Assembly: GCA_036873755.1 (NCBI GenBank)
Contig: JAVTVY010018763.1
Coordinates: 1 to 64,000, forward strand
Source of the DNA: Hanleya hanleyi
Taxonomy: Eukaryota; Mollusca; Polyplacophora; Lepidopleurida; Hanleyidae
Length of the DNA: 64,000 nt
Direction of reading: 5' to 3'
A model generated the notes under the pieces. That model did not search any database. It saw nothing but the letters and a program-made list of their open reading frames with translations, and was not told where the DNA came from. The position numbers were made by a program, and so were the translations under genes. This document shows positions 52,801 to 59,968 of this stretch, piece after piece. Within the stretch, counting starts at the first letter, position 1. Each line of letters starts with the position of its first letter.

Positions 52801-53016
52801 AAAATCGTAGACCTTTCTCTGAATTGCTAGCTACCAGTTGGAATCAAGGCTAATAAACAACCTTGCAATTTGGACCAATGTAATTCCAGATATACAGGCG
52901 TATATTGAAGCCCCTTGGGCTCTTGTTTGCATTGCATTGAAAGTTGTTATTTGTAGTTTCATTGCCGAATTCATTTCATTGATAAATTTCACTTCTCTTG
53001 CTTTTTCAGGACATGA
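31786..53016 (+). CDS. SPTLC1: Serine palmitoyltransferase long-chain base subunit 1, spliced gene (5' exon missing)
   Basis: Twelve exons joined in phase encode about 456 residues collinear with human SPTLC1 from Ala20 onward; with the tentative last exon this is 459. SPTLC1 pairs with SPTLC2/3 in the ER membrane to condense serine with palmitoyl-CoA, the first step of sphingolipid synthesis. It has the fold-type I PLP (alpha-oxoamine synthase) fold but lacks the catalytic lysine, which the partner supplies. Visible landmarks are the N-terminal membrane helix, the FNFLGL and CGPRGFYGT motifs, [64 protein letters not shown] and ARYLEKEE. All twelve acceptors are AG and all donors GT. Introns total over 15 kb and are loaded with repeats. 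The first coding exon was searched for in 23.5-31.7 kb and not found. Identification is very secure; the 5' end and the last exon are not. Confidence 0.96.
32033..32288. mobile_element. MITE copy in SPTLC1 intron 2, TCTAATAATTCAATC family
   Basis: Left end GATAATCTGTCTAATAATTC, right end TTGAATTATTAGAGGGATTA. The same internal blocks as the 28191 copy are present (AATCACCCCCA, AAATTTGATC, GAACCATTTTGTCAAC). Confidence 0.75.
32810..32913 (+). CDS. SPTLC1: SPTLC1 exon 3
   Basis: Acceptor CATTCACAG and donor GTAGGT. Encodes the linker after the membrane helix, with [15 protein letters not shown] matching the human EELIEEWQPEPLVP. Enters in phase 0 and leaves two bases to complete a glycine with the next exon. 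Confidence 0.94.
33369..33462 (+). CDS. SPTLC1: SPTLC1 exon 4: FNFLGL motif
   Basis: Acceptor TTTTGTAG and donor GTACAT. Encodes [20 protein letters not shown] then [10 protein letters not shown]. The NFLGL stretch opens the alpha-oxoamine synthase core and is shared across the family. Exits in phase 0. Confidence 0.95.
34685..34757 (+). CDS. SPTLC1: SPTLC1 exon 5: CGPRGFYGT motif
   Basis: Acceptor AAATTTCAG and donor GTTAGT. Encodes [20 protein letters not shown] then YGTM. The cysteine before GPRGFYG corresponds to human Cys133, whose mutation causes hereditary sensory neuropathy; it is conserved. One base carries over to the next exon. Confidence 0.95.
34925..35290 (+). repeat. AT-rich tandem repeat in SPTLC1 intron 5
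   Basis: About eight degenerate copies, 40-60 bases each, of a phrase like TTGTCCAATATTATCTATTG followed by ATATGTATTTGTCCAAAA. A plus-strand frame at 35099-35356 crosses it and shows the same repeat in translation ([18 protein letters not shown]), so it is not a gene. Confidence 0.85.
35390..35522 (+). CDS. SPTLC1: SPTLC1 exon 6: [20 protein letters not shown] core
   Basis: Acceptor TTCTTGTAG and donor GTAAGC. Completes [14 protein letters not shown] and continues through [19 protein letters not shown], nearly identical to vertebrates. Two bases at the end join the next exon's first base to make TGT, giving Cys where human has Val in VFVDRAACF. Confidence 0.96.
36511..37216. repeat. Tandem duplication in SPTLC1 intron 6, first copy interrupted by a MITE
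   Basis: Copy A (36511-36577 plus about 36790-36950) and copy B (36971-37216) share long stretches, e.g. AACTTGATAATGTGATGTCT and TATAGGGTGGATGGAGGGTG. Each begins with an inverted repeat GTTCCTGTTGCTTC...GAAGCAACAGGAAC able to form a hairpin. Copy B has 20-odd extra bases near 37160. Both lead into a GATATAGC motif typical of the SINE-like tail next to them. Confidence 0.85.
36578..36789. mobile_element. MITE copy 2, CAGGGC..CG family, in SPTLC1 intron 6
   Basis: 212 bp, ends CAGGGCATCGTTTTTAGC and CTAAACACGAAGCCCTG, with GTACT repeated on both sides (36573-36577 and 36790-36794 within CTGGTACTG). The duplicated neighbour at about 37030 (TCTAGCACTGTAATATC) is the same site without the element. 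Confidence 0.85.
37200..37850 (+). repeat. SINE-like 3' tails, one intact and one split
   Basis: GATATAGCTGAAATATTGTTG AAACCGACATTAAATTCTAT CACTCA-type sequence occurs at about 37208-37258. A second tail starts at about 37263 (GTCGCGATATAGCTGAAATA) and resumes after the inserted transposon at 37795 (GAAGGCGACTTTAAATTC, CACTCACTCAC). The same tail type ends the 5S-headed SINE at 54476. Confidence 0.7.
37289..37794. mobile_element. Non-autonomous DNA transposon with CAGGCCTTCAAGTG ends
   Basis: 506 bp bounded by the perfect 14-base inverted repeat CAGGCCTTCAAGTG / CACTTGAAGGCCTG and flanked by TATTGT on both sides. The outer parts carry many CCTATATTT units. The inside has CGCCTCGCTTCGCTCGGC and no transposase frame. 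It splits a SINE-like tail (GCTGAAATATTGT / TATTGTTGAAGGCGAC). Resembles the hAT type by its CAGG ends; the duplication is 6 bases. Confidence 0.8.
38006..38135 (+). CDS. SPTLC1: SPTLC1 exon 7
   Basis: Acceptor GATTTCAG and donor GTGAGA. Encodes [20 protein letters not shown] and [14 protein letters not shown], then a polar QQQKDDKK tail. Matches human AACFAIQKGL...KHNDMADLERLL. The first residues DEGV differ from human DRAA. Confidence 0.95.
38854..39006. mobile_element. Partial MITE, TCTAATAATTCAATC family, in SPTLC1 intron 7
   Basis: Right half only. It has GATCACCCTCTAAAATTATT, TTTTGTCATCTTCCTGTTC, GATCACCCCCAGATTTTATG and the end GTGATTGAATTATTAGAGG. Confidence 0.65.
39129..39218 (+). 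CDS. SPTLC1: SPTLC1 exon 8
   Basis: Acceptor TATCTACAG and donor GTGAGT. Thirty codons, [20 protein letters not shown] then [10 protein letters not shown], aligned without gaps to human NPRKARVTRRFIVVEGLY...GTICPLPELV. Phase 0 at both ends. Confidence 0.96.
39290..40680. repeat. Degenerate dispersed repeat filling SPTLC1 intron 8
   Basis: Repeated phrases GGGGTATTGTTGTCATC, CTCTTGAAGAATTATAGCC, CTGACCTTGACCTATTTT and AGGTCAAA recur at loose intervals of about 130-150 bases (39470, 39617, 39765, 39870). A second start, ATTGTCATCATCATGTATG, occurs at 40480. No coding exon seen inside. Confidence 0.65.
40791..40898 (+). CDS. SPTLC1: SPTLC1 exon 9: [10 protein letters not shown]
   Basis: Acceptor TTTGTTGCAG and donor GTGAGT. 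Encodes [20 protein letters not shown] then [16 protein letters not shown]. The EES.SFGVLG...GRGVTEH segment is characteristic of this subunit; the family's cofactor-contacting Asp-x-x-His is altered here, as is normal for SPTLC1. Confidence 0.96.
41186..41281 (+). CDS. SPTLC1: SPTLC1 exon 10: GGFCCG, no PLP lysine
   Basis: Acceptor GTGATGTAG and donor GTAAGT. Encodes [20 protein letters not shown] then GKQYVVDHQ. In SPTLC2 and other family members a lysine binding PLP lies in this region; GGFCCG in its place marks the non-catalytic subunit. The lysine in GKQY lies after CCG and is not at the catalytic position. Confidence 0.96.
41490..43140. repeat. Degenerate tandem repeat in SPTLC1 intron 10, ~258-bp dimer
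   Basis: The phrase GACTGACCTTGACCTATTTT occurs at 42066, 42193, 42323, 42453, 42582 and 42711, alternating in sequence context so that the true period is about 258 bases (two half-units). Flanking half-units are more diverged. Each carries TGACCTTGACCT followed by AGGTCA in the opposite sense. Confidence 0.85.
43596..43692 (+). CDS. SPTLC1: SPTLC1 exon 11: [12 protein letters not shown]
   Basis: Acceptor TTTACAG and donor GTAAGA. Encodes [20 protein letters not shown] then [12 protein letters not shown], with the human [14 protein letters not shown] motif intact. One base carries over. A frame continuing past the donor to 43799 is intronic read-through. Confidence 0.95.
43801..43973. mobile_element. 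Partial MITE, reverse orientation, in SPTLC1 intron 11
   Basis: CTTCTAATAATTCCATCACAG at the left and the complement of internal blocks (GGGTGATCAAATTTATTAG, ATTATTTCAATGATGTTAG) show an inverted copy of the TCTAATAATTCAATC family; the far end is lost. Confidence 0.65.
44883..45129 (+). CDS. SPTLC1: SPTLC1 exon 12: C-terminal domain
   Basis: The longest exon, 247 bases, acceptor TTCCGCTGTAG and donor GTATAC. Encodes the small C-terminal domain, with [20 protein letters not shown] early and [17 protein letters not shown] at its end, matching human [17 protein letters not shown]. Two bases join the next exon to form serine. Confidence 0.95.
45390..46680 (+). repeat. 156-bp tandem repeat in SPTLC1 intron 12
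   Basis: TACTAGGGATATTCACTG occurs at 45461, 45617, 45773, 45976, 46132, 46288, 46444 and 46598. Spacings are 156, 156, 203, 156, 156, 156 and 154. The long one carries a second copy of a GT-run prefix (TTCATAGATGAAGATCTATT). Copies are highly alike. The array is followed by the GC-rich palindromic phrase ACGGCCGTCCGTCCGGCCG at about 46680. Confidence 0.92.
46690..47160. repeat. Degenerate repeat after the 156-bp array
   Basis: Phrases CATCTGTCCGTCCGTCCATC, ACCATATCTCAAGAATGAC, ACCAAACTT and AAGCCTATTGAAAATCAGTG recur about every 150 bases at 46830, 46990 and 47150. It belongs to the broad repeat class seen in introns 8 and 10. Confidence 0.6.
47248..47343 (+). CDS. SPTLC1: SPTLC1 exon 13: near C-terminus
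   Basis: Acceptor TTTTTTGCAG and donor GTAAAT. Encodes [20 protein letters not shown] then [11 protein letters not shown], aligned to the last residues of the human protein (SIRV...TEEELERA). Reading through the donor gives Arg then TAA, so the protein ends within two residues whichever way the transcript is processed. Confidence 0.93.
47510..48500. repeat. Degenerate tandem repeat, ~190-200 bp unit
   Basis: CAGAATCATTGCATT, TCTAATTAGCCTGAAAT, ACTTGATTGCTTTC and ACTTGGCATACAT recur in the same order about five times. Copies are strongly diverged. No exon recognised. Confidence 0.65.
48780..50260. repeat. Degenerate tandem repeat in SPTLC1 intron 13, rich in AGGTCA motifs
   Basis: About eleven units of 100-150 bases begin with GTGAGTGGATAC or similar, then GGGGAGACGATGTGTC, ACCAAAATGTAGGTCAAGGT and CAGGAAATCA. 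A start region has TTTTATATGCCCGCC and a run of CTGT/CCGT. A related stretch lies at 61110-61460. Confidence 0.85.
50526..51353. mobile_element. Foldback element, ~365-bp inverted arms, AAACGTTT-rich
   Basis: 828 bp. The left end has GTTCGCGCCATAAA and the right end has its complement; homology in inverted orientation continues through both arms (CCAATCAGATGT, GTTTCCAG, TGTGATCGTCCA, CTCCACTGGCAAA, CTTACAAAT) to a short centre near 50890-50985. The centre has GGGACAATTTGCGC twice. About ten AAACGTTT palindromes lie in the arms. No coding frame; target duplication not clear. Confidence 0.85.
51407..51487. repeat. Inverted repeat able to form a hairpin, 26-bp stem
   Basis: 51407-51432 (GATAAAATTAACTCCG...) pairs with 51462-51487 with one mismatch and a 29-base loop. 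It lies 50 bases past the foldback element. An 88-codon minus-strand frame (51302-51568) crosses it, hydrophobic in part, and is not called a gene. Confidence 0.8.
51500..53009. other. End of SPTLC1 intron 13, no further feature seen
   Basis: Mostly unique AT-rich sequence. A 94-codon minus-strand frame at 51729-52013 has no recognised domain. The last bases form the pyrimidine tract and acceptor at 53009. Confidence 0.4.
53010..53016 (+). CDS. SPTLC1: SPTLC1 putative last coding bases and stop
   Basis: A strong pyrimidine tract and acceptor (CTCTTGCTTTTTCAG) precedes GACATGATG. Spliced from exon 13 it gives Arg-Thr-stop (TGA at 53014-53016), and the rest would be 3' untranslated sequence. 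The length fits the human C-terminus. No canonical AATAAA is seen until about 54730, beyond a SINE. Other acceptors in this 5.7-kb intron cannot be excluded. Confidence 0.4.
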
Positions 53017-53767
53017 TGAATGAAGAAATTAGAAGATTCAGTATATGAACATGAACTCATTCTGTACATTTATGGCCAAATGCTGAACAAATGGACAACA
53101 GTTGCTGTACATTTCATGTGTGTTGGGGGAGGCAAGAGTCGGCCGAGGCAGCGGTTTCTCGGAAGGGTGGATTGGGGAATTAGATAATGAGATGCCTATC
53201 AGCATTTTAGCTTGAGCAGCTGTATGTCTGCATTCTTCTAACTACCAGACCAATCTAGGTAAACCAAGATTGTATATCAGGAAAATACCATCTAGTGGTA
53301 TTGCTATGAAAAATTTGTGTGACCTCTTTGCTGGTGTTCTCCAAGATCTCAATTTGACACTGATTGACATTCCACGAGATGGTCTTTCGATATTTCCAGC
53401 CGCCTGCCAAAAACTAGACTATTCGGCAGGAGCAATCCTTTGAACTTCTAGAGAACATCTACCACAAACCATGTCTGGGCATGATAACTTATTTGGATAC
53501 TGTTACACTATGTTGTTTACCATATTGGTCCACATACGCGTGCCCATGTGTGTAATTACAAGGGCTGTTAGTTTAAAGTCATTTCTCTCAGATAGCCACC
53601 TGATTGGCTAACAGATGTAGTTCGAAATTCACACTCGATTTATACAGTGTTGATGTGGCATATAATATTCCGTGATATTGTATCTTTGGGAGTTTACGGA
53701 GATTGACTGCCAGACATGCTAGAAACTGCGACAAAGAAAATGAGATAATTCAAATTTATGTATTGCG

Positions 53768-53987
53768 GTAATCCGTCTAATAATTCAATCCCCCTATTAA
53801 AATTCAATCACCCCAAATTTGTGGACAAAATTTGATCAGTTCTAATGAATTTCATCACCCTCTAAAATCGATAAATACCAAAGAAATAATGGTTTAGCTA
53901 CGGGACTGTCAACTAAAAAATTTGATCACCCTCATATTTTATGGTGGGAAATTTCACTTCTTGTGATTGAATTATTAGAGGGATTAC
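53768..53987. mobile_element. MITE copy, TCTAATAATTCAATC family, downstream of SPTLC1
   Basis: The clearest copy in the window. It starts GTAATCCGTCTAATAATTC and ends with the complement (GAATTATTAGAGGGATTAC), about 220 bp, with the shared AATTCAATCACCCC and GTTCTAATGAATTTCATCAC interior. Confidence 0.8.
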
Positions 53988-54475
53988 TGTATACATGAAG
54001 TCTCCAGTCGATCATGTAAATTTTTAGCTGCTGCTGCAAATGAAGGAAATATGACATCTGCATATTTTTAGGTCACGGAAATGTAATATACATGTAATGC
54101 ATATATATAACCGAGCTGTCAAATATTGGCATAATCTATGTACATAAAATTATTGTAAAACGTAACATTTACAGATCTCACTGTATGTATACTCTTGAAG
54201 TATTAATCTGTATGTACAGTATGATGTGTGTGAGTGTTATTTTATCTTGTAGAAGCTGTGAAACTTAACAAGAAAAATATTTATCATTGATGAAACAACT
54301 TTTCGATTTTACATTCAAAATTTGTTATTCACAATTTTGTTATAGTTTCAGCTAAACTAGTGTAAACACATTTATTAATCTCAGTAATTCTGTTTATCAA
54401 TGCTGAAATATATATAATGAGGTACTATATTGATATGTTCTACACAATCTCTACTACCCTACTTGTTGGTCATGA

Positions 54476-54702
54476 GGGTATGGCTTATAGCGTTGGACAC
54501 ACCGGTTCTCGTCAGATCACCGAAGTTAAGCAACGTTAAGATCAGTCAATACTTGGATGGGTGACTGGGTGCTGTACTGGCTGGGCTGATCAGTGTCCAG
54601 GGTAACAGGAACTGTGAGCACTCTCGTGTTCTGCCACATGTGGGCACCGTCGTGATATGACTGAAACAAGGTTGAAAACGACGTTAAACCATACTACTCA
54701 CC
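54476..54702 (+). mobile_element. 5S rRNA-derived SINE with target-site duplications
   Basis: The head resembles 5S rRNA: CCGGTTCTCGTCAGATCACC, GAAGTTAAGCAACG (box A region) and TACTTGGATGGGTGACTGGG (box C), i.e. an internal RNA polymerase III promoter. The body ends GTTGAAAACGACGTTAAACC then ACTACTCAC. The direct repeats CTTGTTGGTCATGA (54462-54475) and CTTGTTGGCCATGA (54703-54716) flank it. SINEs are non-coding and are copied by LINE proteins in trans. The 5S part is interrupted and diverged, so this is not a functional 5S gene. Confidence 0.9.
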
Positions 54703-54766
54703 CTTGTTGGCCATGATGACAAGTGTTCTAATAAACGTTTTATTGCCTCAAGGGTATCTCTGTTGA

Positions 54767-55260
54767 AGATGAAATGCAAAGGTTTTCATATTTTTCTTTC
54801 TGTGTTCTTCATGGGCTAGTTACTGATGGAACTATTCGCCTGTCTAAGTAGTTGGACTTTATTTGAAGTATTTGGTCTCGTAGTAGCTTTAGAAAAGTGC
54901 TCCAAACTTGGTATCTCAAGCCTGGCAGATTTTAGAAATGAAATCCATATCGCTTATCCGCCCTTGTTTTGACTCTGGTTCGTGACGTCACATCAGATCA
55001 TCTCGCTGAACGTCAATACTTGTAACTTTCAGTCTTCGAAAAGCTGGTCTGGCGGGATGTCATAATCAAGGAAAGATAAGCGATGACAGTTTGCAAATCA
55101 GGATTCAACTGGGCTTGGGGTACTACATGTAACTCTTTAAAAAAGCTTCTAGAAGACAAAATACTTCAACTTAAACTAAGCGAAGTAGATTTCCCGATAT
55201 TTTTGTCATTACTCAACCAATATAAAATGAGAATCTGAAAACCTTTGCATTTCACCTTTA
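54767..55260. mobile_element. Diverged foldback element
   Basis: The left end GAAATGCAAAGGTTTTCA is matched inverted at the right (TGAAAACCTTTGCATTTC). Weaker inverted matches run inward, including GAAGTATTT and ATCGCTTATC. The arms are clearly older than those of the neighbouring palindrome. No coding frame. Confidence 0.65.
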
Positions 55261-55393
55261 ATGTTCAGGGTAATACTGTGAGCAAACTGATACATGCAAA
55301 GTGGTGTACTGAGGGAAATTCCATGCAATTCAAGTGTTCTTAATTCTCCAAGTCCTCCTAAAAAGTTTGTTTAGATCAGTTCAGCAAAAGAGT

Positions 55394-55977
55394 AAAGGAT
55401 ATGTGATGACAATAACTCTCTTGTGTGTGATGGTTATCAAGCTGATTTTTTGTTTTCAATCCAAAACCTGCCAAATCAGCAGAAGTAAAAGTTTACATAA
55501 TGAAATATCAGCCTCGAAATGATTGCGATGCTCCGTTGTACAAAAATGGAGATATGATTGATCAAAATGTGCTCCTTGGGCTGATTTGGTATTTTTGAGG
55601 CATTTACAGTGAGGCTTTTCTCTTATAGCAAAAATATGACCCCTCAAACCAAAATAATTTTGTCACACAATATATTAGGGAGTTTGTTTATTGGAAAGAA
55701 CCACGAATCGTTTTGGTTTGAGGTGTCATATTTTTGCTACAGGAGAAAACCCTTCATGAAAATGCCCAAAAATAACAAAATAAGCCCGGGAGCACATTTT
55801 GATCAATCATATCGCCATTTTTTGCAACTGAACATCTCCGTTGTTTCGAAAGGGGTTATTTCAGTATGTAAACTTAGAGAAAAATCTTATATGACGGGTT
55901 TTGGAGTGAAAAAAATAGGCTTTAATACCATCACACACAAAGGAGTGTTTCGTATGTAAACGTCACATATCCTTTTA
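55394..55977. mobile_element. Foldback element, ~265-bp inverted arms
   Basis: Left arm about 55394-55660 and right arm about 55706-55977 are inverted copies: AAAGGATATGTGA, TTGTGTGTGATGG, ATATGATTGATCAAAATGTG, AGCAAAAATATGAC and CCTCAAACCAAAA occur in one and their complements in the other. A minus-strand frame at 55456-55647 and a plus-strand frame at 55609-55959 both contain GAHFDQSY; they are the same reading of the two arms and not separate genes. Confidence 0.85.
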
Positions 55978-55984
55978 TGTGGAG

Positions 55985-57700
55985 CGAGCCATCTATTAAT
56001 TTTTACTTACCCCCAAAAAAAAAAATATTTCTGCCAAAAAATACAGCATTCTTTGGGTCTGTGTAACTTTCCCCTAAATGCAATGTTGTGTATAATGCAT
56101 GTAGTATTGGATTTGGATGCTGGCCATCAATACTTTGTTCTGTAATGTAAATTTATTGTAAACTATGGCAACATTTCAGCTCGATGGAATCCAGGCTTCT
56201 TGATATCAATCTTGGACAAACTCAGCTGTTGGGTGTGACCTGCCCGGACCTTTGCCTGTAAATATCTGAGTTGATTTTCATTTATCCCTATGCTACAACA
56301 TGGAGACCTATTTGTAATCATTGATAACTGTTATAAATTTGTTATTGCTATCAAATTAGCATACTCTTTGAAGAGAGGATCATTTTGCTTATCATAATGA
56401 ATGTTATGTTAGCTTTCAGTTGAAAATATGTGCGATATCGCTACTTAAGAGATATTGCTTCATGTTGGAGCATTATGGAGAAAAGAAAATTTGAACATAC
56501 CCCCATGTTATAGCATATTTGTACAGAAAGTGGCATAGAATTCCCGATAAAAACTAGCGAACACCTCTGCACTGTCAAATAATGTTGTTGGCAGGTGGTA
56601 ACTATAGTGTGTGCAGTAACTATAGTCATGATAGTGAGCGTGGGAGTAATTTATACTCTCCAAGAGTTGCAACAATGGGCACAGTGGTCAGCTCAGGGTG
56701 GGAATTAGTGATGCTTCATTTAAAATTGTTTCGCTCAACTCAATGTGGAAGACATATGGTATACACGAAGATATTTTATCAAATTTTGTAATTATTTTAT
56801 TTTGCTTGTCACATAGTGTTAGCCAGCCACCTGTCCACAGGACAGGCAAAGTATAATTTGGACAGGTAAAACTTAGAAACTGTAACACAGGAAACCCTGC
56901 ACTGTCCAAATCTGGCAAAATATTATTGAACTTCTCTGTCTCATCTCATTGCATTTTGGTGTGGACTTGCAAACTGATGTTAATCTGGGAAATTTGAAAC
57001 CACCTCCACTGTCTTTTACATGTATATTAACTACCCAGACATTTACGGATGAAGCACAGAGCGGGTCAAGCCTCACTGCACACTGGATTGTCTGAGACTG
57101 ATATCTGGGATTGCTCCTGATTTTGTAAATAAAACCATTCATGTCAGTATCAAACAGATGTTTGACTTTATTTCATGCTGCTCTGCTGTGTAACCACCAT
57201 CTTACATTTTTCAAAACAATGTGAAAATGACATTTCTGTGCAAAAAGATCCCCAAGTCATTCTGATCATAACTTACCATTTTGTTCTGATCAGTACCAAA
57301 CAGTTGTCCAGGTTGAAGCAGCCATGATGCACATGCACGTTAGGACCAACCGTCACAGTTCGGTGTATCTATCGGATATTAACACGATCAAATGCACTTT
57401 TAATGAAATTGATAGTTGGAATATGACACTAATATCTATTCGCATCTCTGAAGAAAACATTGATGAGATTACACTCAGGGTTTTGCATATTATTTTATTT
57501 AAAAAAAACCTCAAACGCACAAGTTTTGCTACTTTCACGTATTTCCTTTGAAAGCTTGCTCGTACTTTTAGAAATTTTGTTAATTAAAAAATCTCAGTTC
57601 CACAGAAAACACGATTTTACCGCTGAAGAAATTCTTAAATGCATAGTTTGGTCAGTAGGTGCAAGCATGCCAATGCCATAAAACAAAATTGAAATGAAAA
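55985..57700. other. No gene recognised
   Basis: AT-rich sequence with no recognised domain or repeat. An AATAAA lies at about 57127 (GTAAATAAAACC) but no gene end can be attached to it. Confidence 0.4.
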
Positions 57701-57762
57701 AAAAAATTCACAGGTAAATTTTCTGTTATAAAGCTAAAACTTACCTCACTTCCACTCTTTGC

Positions 57763-57857
57763 ATTTCTTGTTCCACATGAAATCATCTAGTAAGAATTTT
57801 GAATAACACAGTTCTCTCCCCTGCTAGTCACCTGACTGCTCACTACCCATAATTCCT
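57763..57857 (+). repeat. DIRS left terminal inverted repeat
   Basis: Begins ATTTCTTGTTCCACATGAAA and runs through CTCCCCTGCTAGTCACCTGA to AATTCCT. Its complement is at the other end of the element. Confidence 0.9.
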
Positions 57858-58311
57858 TGTTACAACTTCCACATACATGGTCAGGATGTGTCACAGAGGG
57901 GAGGTGGGTAGGCATCACTGGAAGTGAGGTAAGTTTTAGCTTAACAGAATATTTACCTGTGAATTTTTTTTGTTATTTGCGCTGAAAACTTACCTCACTT
58001 CCACTCTTTGCATAGAATGCCACAGAAAGGATGGCGGGCAAACTGATACAATCCGTGGAAAGTGATAAAAGTCGTGAGCAGGAGGACTAGTGCAGAGTAG
58101 AAATCAAAGATCTTCTACCTCAATGAGGATCCATGAGATCATACAACAGCAGTAACCTATATGCCTGTGGTATATAGGGAACCCCTGCCGCTACTCTGAC
58201 TTCAAGGTCGAGTCGCATATATGCCCCCCACCCCTTTTTCCGAAAGGGAACGAGAGGAAAATGCACTCACCAGCAAGCAAGGTAAAAACTGTACGCCCGG
58301 TCTTTATCTTG

Positions 58312-58908
58312 CTATCTTGCTGGCCTCGGTCCCATAGAAACCCGCTGAGCTGTTACAAGTGGGCCGATGGAATAGAGGTCGTCACATGCTAACGTCATGT
58401 CCCGGAGGTAGAAAGAGGCAAATGTCGTGTTTGACCTCCAGTAGCACGCCCTCATAATGTCAGTCACTGATCTATTAGTCCATAGAGGCCATGATGCCGC
58501 TAGTGCTCTAATCTCGTGACCTGAAACGTTTACAAGCGTGGCTTGTCTATCCGTAGCCATGGAGTACGCTAGTCGAATCATATTTTTGAGCTTACTTGAG
58601 ATAGTATTTTTGCTTATTTCTTGTTTGGCTTTGGGATCAAAAGGGATAAACAAACGCCTCCTACCCGCTCTGATCTCCTCTGTACGATTCAGGTAACACG
58701 CAAGTGCACGAACCGGACACATCAACATGTCTGATTCAAGAACGGACGAAAGGAAATCAGATAAGGCTGGAATAGTGAACTCTCGAGATATAGTATCGTA
58801 GACAGCTTGATTCTTAGCCACAAACTCAGGAACTGTTGTGAGAACTACATTGCTCCAGTCCCTAGAGTGTCTGACGTTCCTTCTATCTAGCACATGCAGT
58901 TCTGACAC
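58312..58908 (-). pseudogene. DIRS tyrosine recombinase, N-terminally truncated
   Basis: About 198 codons of a tyrosine recombinase catalytic domain. Landmarks are VSELHVLDRRNV near the start, the His-x-x-Arg in GHEIRALAASW, and Trp and the candidate nucleophile Tyr in YWRSNTTFASFYLRD. The first catalytic arginine is expected just before VSEL; in this frame it is Thr, and the Arg occurs only in a neighbouring frame, suggesting a frameshift there. No ATG begins this frame, so it cannot be a free-standing gene. Confidence 0.82.
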
Positions 58909-58947
58909 GGTTATCTATTTGAATTGACGGTTGAATTGATTGTGCCA

Positions 58948-59448
58948 TTAGGCGCCCAACTTCCTGAGCGAATTGTCCTTTGAGCACTTGCACACGTGGT
59001 AATGAAACAGTCCTGGCTGGCTGTGGAATATCGACGTTCCGGGCTGACACAGTAGGTTGTGCCATACCGGAAGTTGTCTCGGTACGTCTACCAGAAGATC
59101 CAGTAAGTCCGGGAACCACGGCCTTGCTGGCCACCACGGAACAATCAGATAGACGACACAAATGTGTGCATGGATCTTCTGGAGTACCTTCGCCAGGATA
59201 GCTGAAGGAGGGAACACATATGCTACCATCCTTGACCAGTCCTGTGATAGGGCGTCCACTTCATATGCCGACGGATCCGGAACCGGCGACATGAACAGGG
59301 GCAATAGATTGTTGTGCCGAGTGGCGAACAGATCTATGTGTGGCATCTCCCAGACATGAGCTATTTGTTTTAGTATGGCTGGGTGAAGTTGCCACTCTGT
59401 GGGAATTATCTGATTCCGTCGTGAAAGCGAATCCGCTATTAAAGACAT
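58948..59448 (-). pseudogene. DIRS RNase H end and connecting domain
   Basis: Starts with ADSLSRR, the end of RNase H in DIRS elements, then HIDLFATRHNNLLPLFMSPV and a PP..IL.KVL...PWWPARPWFPDL segment typical of the DIRS region before the recombinase. The frame ends without recombinase motifs. Confidence 0.8.
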
Positions 59449-59968
59449 TCAGAACTCCTGGGATGTGCCTCGAGGTGGGCTCCCCAACCTTCCATAGATG
59501 CATCCGTGAACAGGTGATGTGACAGACGAAACGAAAGTAGAGACACACCCGGCATTACGTTGAGTGGATCCAGCCACCATTGGAGGCATTGTTTGACAAG
59601 AGGCGGGACAGGTATCCACGGATTCAACCTCCTTTCGACCCATTGATGATCGACGTAAATCATTAAGGGACGAAGCTGCAAACGCCCTCTTGGAGTTACG
59701 TCCTGTGTTGACGTCAAGAGGCCGTTTATCGCAGCCGAGTGTAGAGCCCTGGCTTGAGATAACTTGAGGAATTTAGGTATCTTCGTTGTTATCTTTTGCC
59801 AACGATCTTCTGGGGGTTTCGCGAGAGCTAAAAGCGTATCGTATTCCACCCCCAGAAATTTGCGCCTTTGCGACGGAGTCAGTTCTGACTTCTCTTCGTG
59901 TGGGAGATAACCCAGAGAAGTCGATATAAGTCGATTAATTGCTCTTTGCAGGCATTCCTCAGCAGTGA
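59439..59968 (-). pseudogene. DIRS RT C-terminus and start of RNase H
   Basis: Continues the RT in a shifted frame: TAEECLQRAINRLISTSLGY, then a thumb-like LTPSQRRKFLGVEYDT, and an RNase H start LFTDASMEGWGAHLEAHPRS. It stops shortly after. The middle of RNase H seems deleted, since the next frame resumes near its end (ADSLSRR). The upstream 130 or so codons of the annotated open frame (60362 to about 59968) are the shadow of RT in another frame. Confidence 0.82.

Noticed and set aside
54480..54600. A functional 5S rRNA gene
   Set aside because: Only parts of 5S match, the rest is diverged, and the unit ends in a SINE tail with target duplications.
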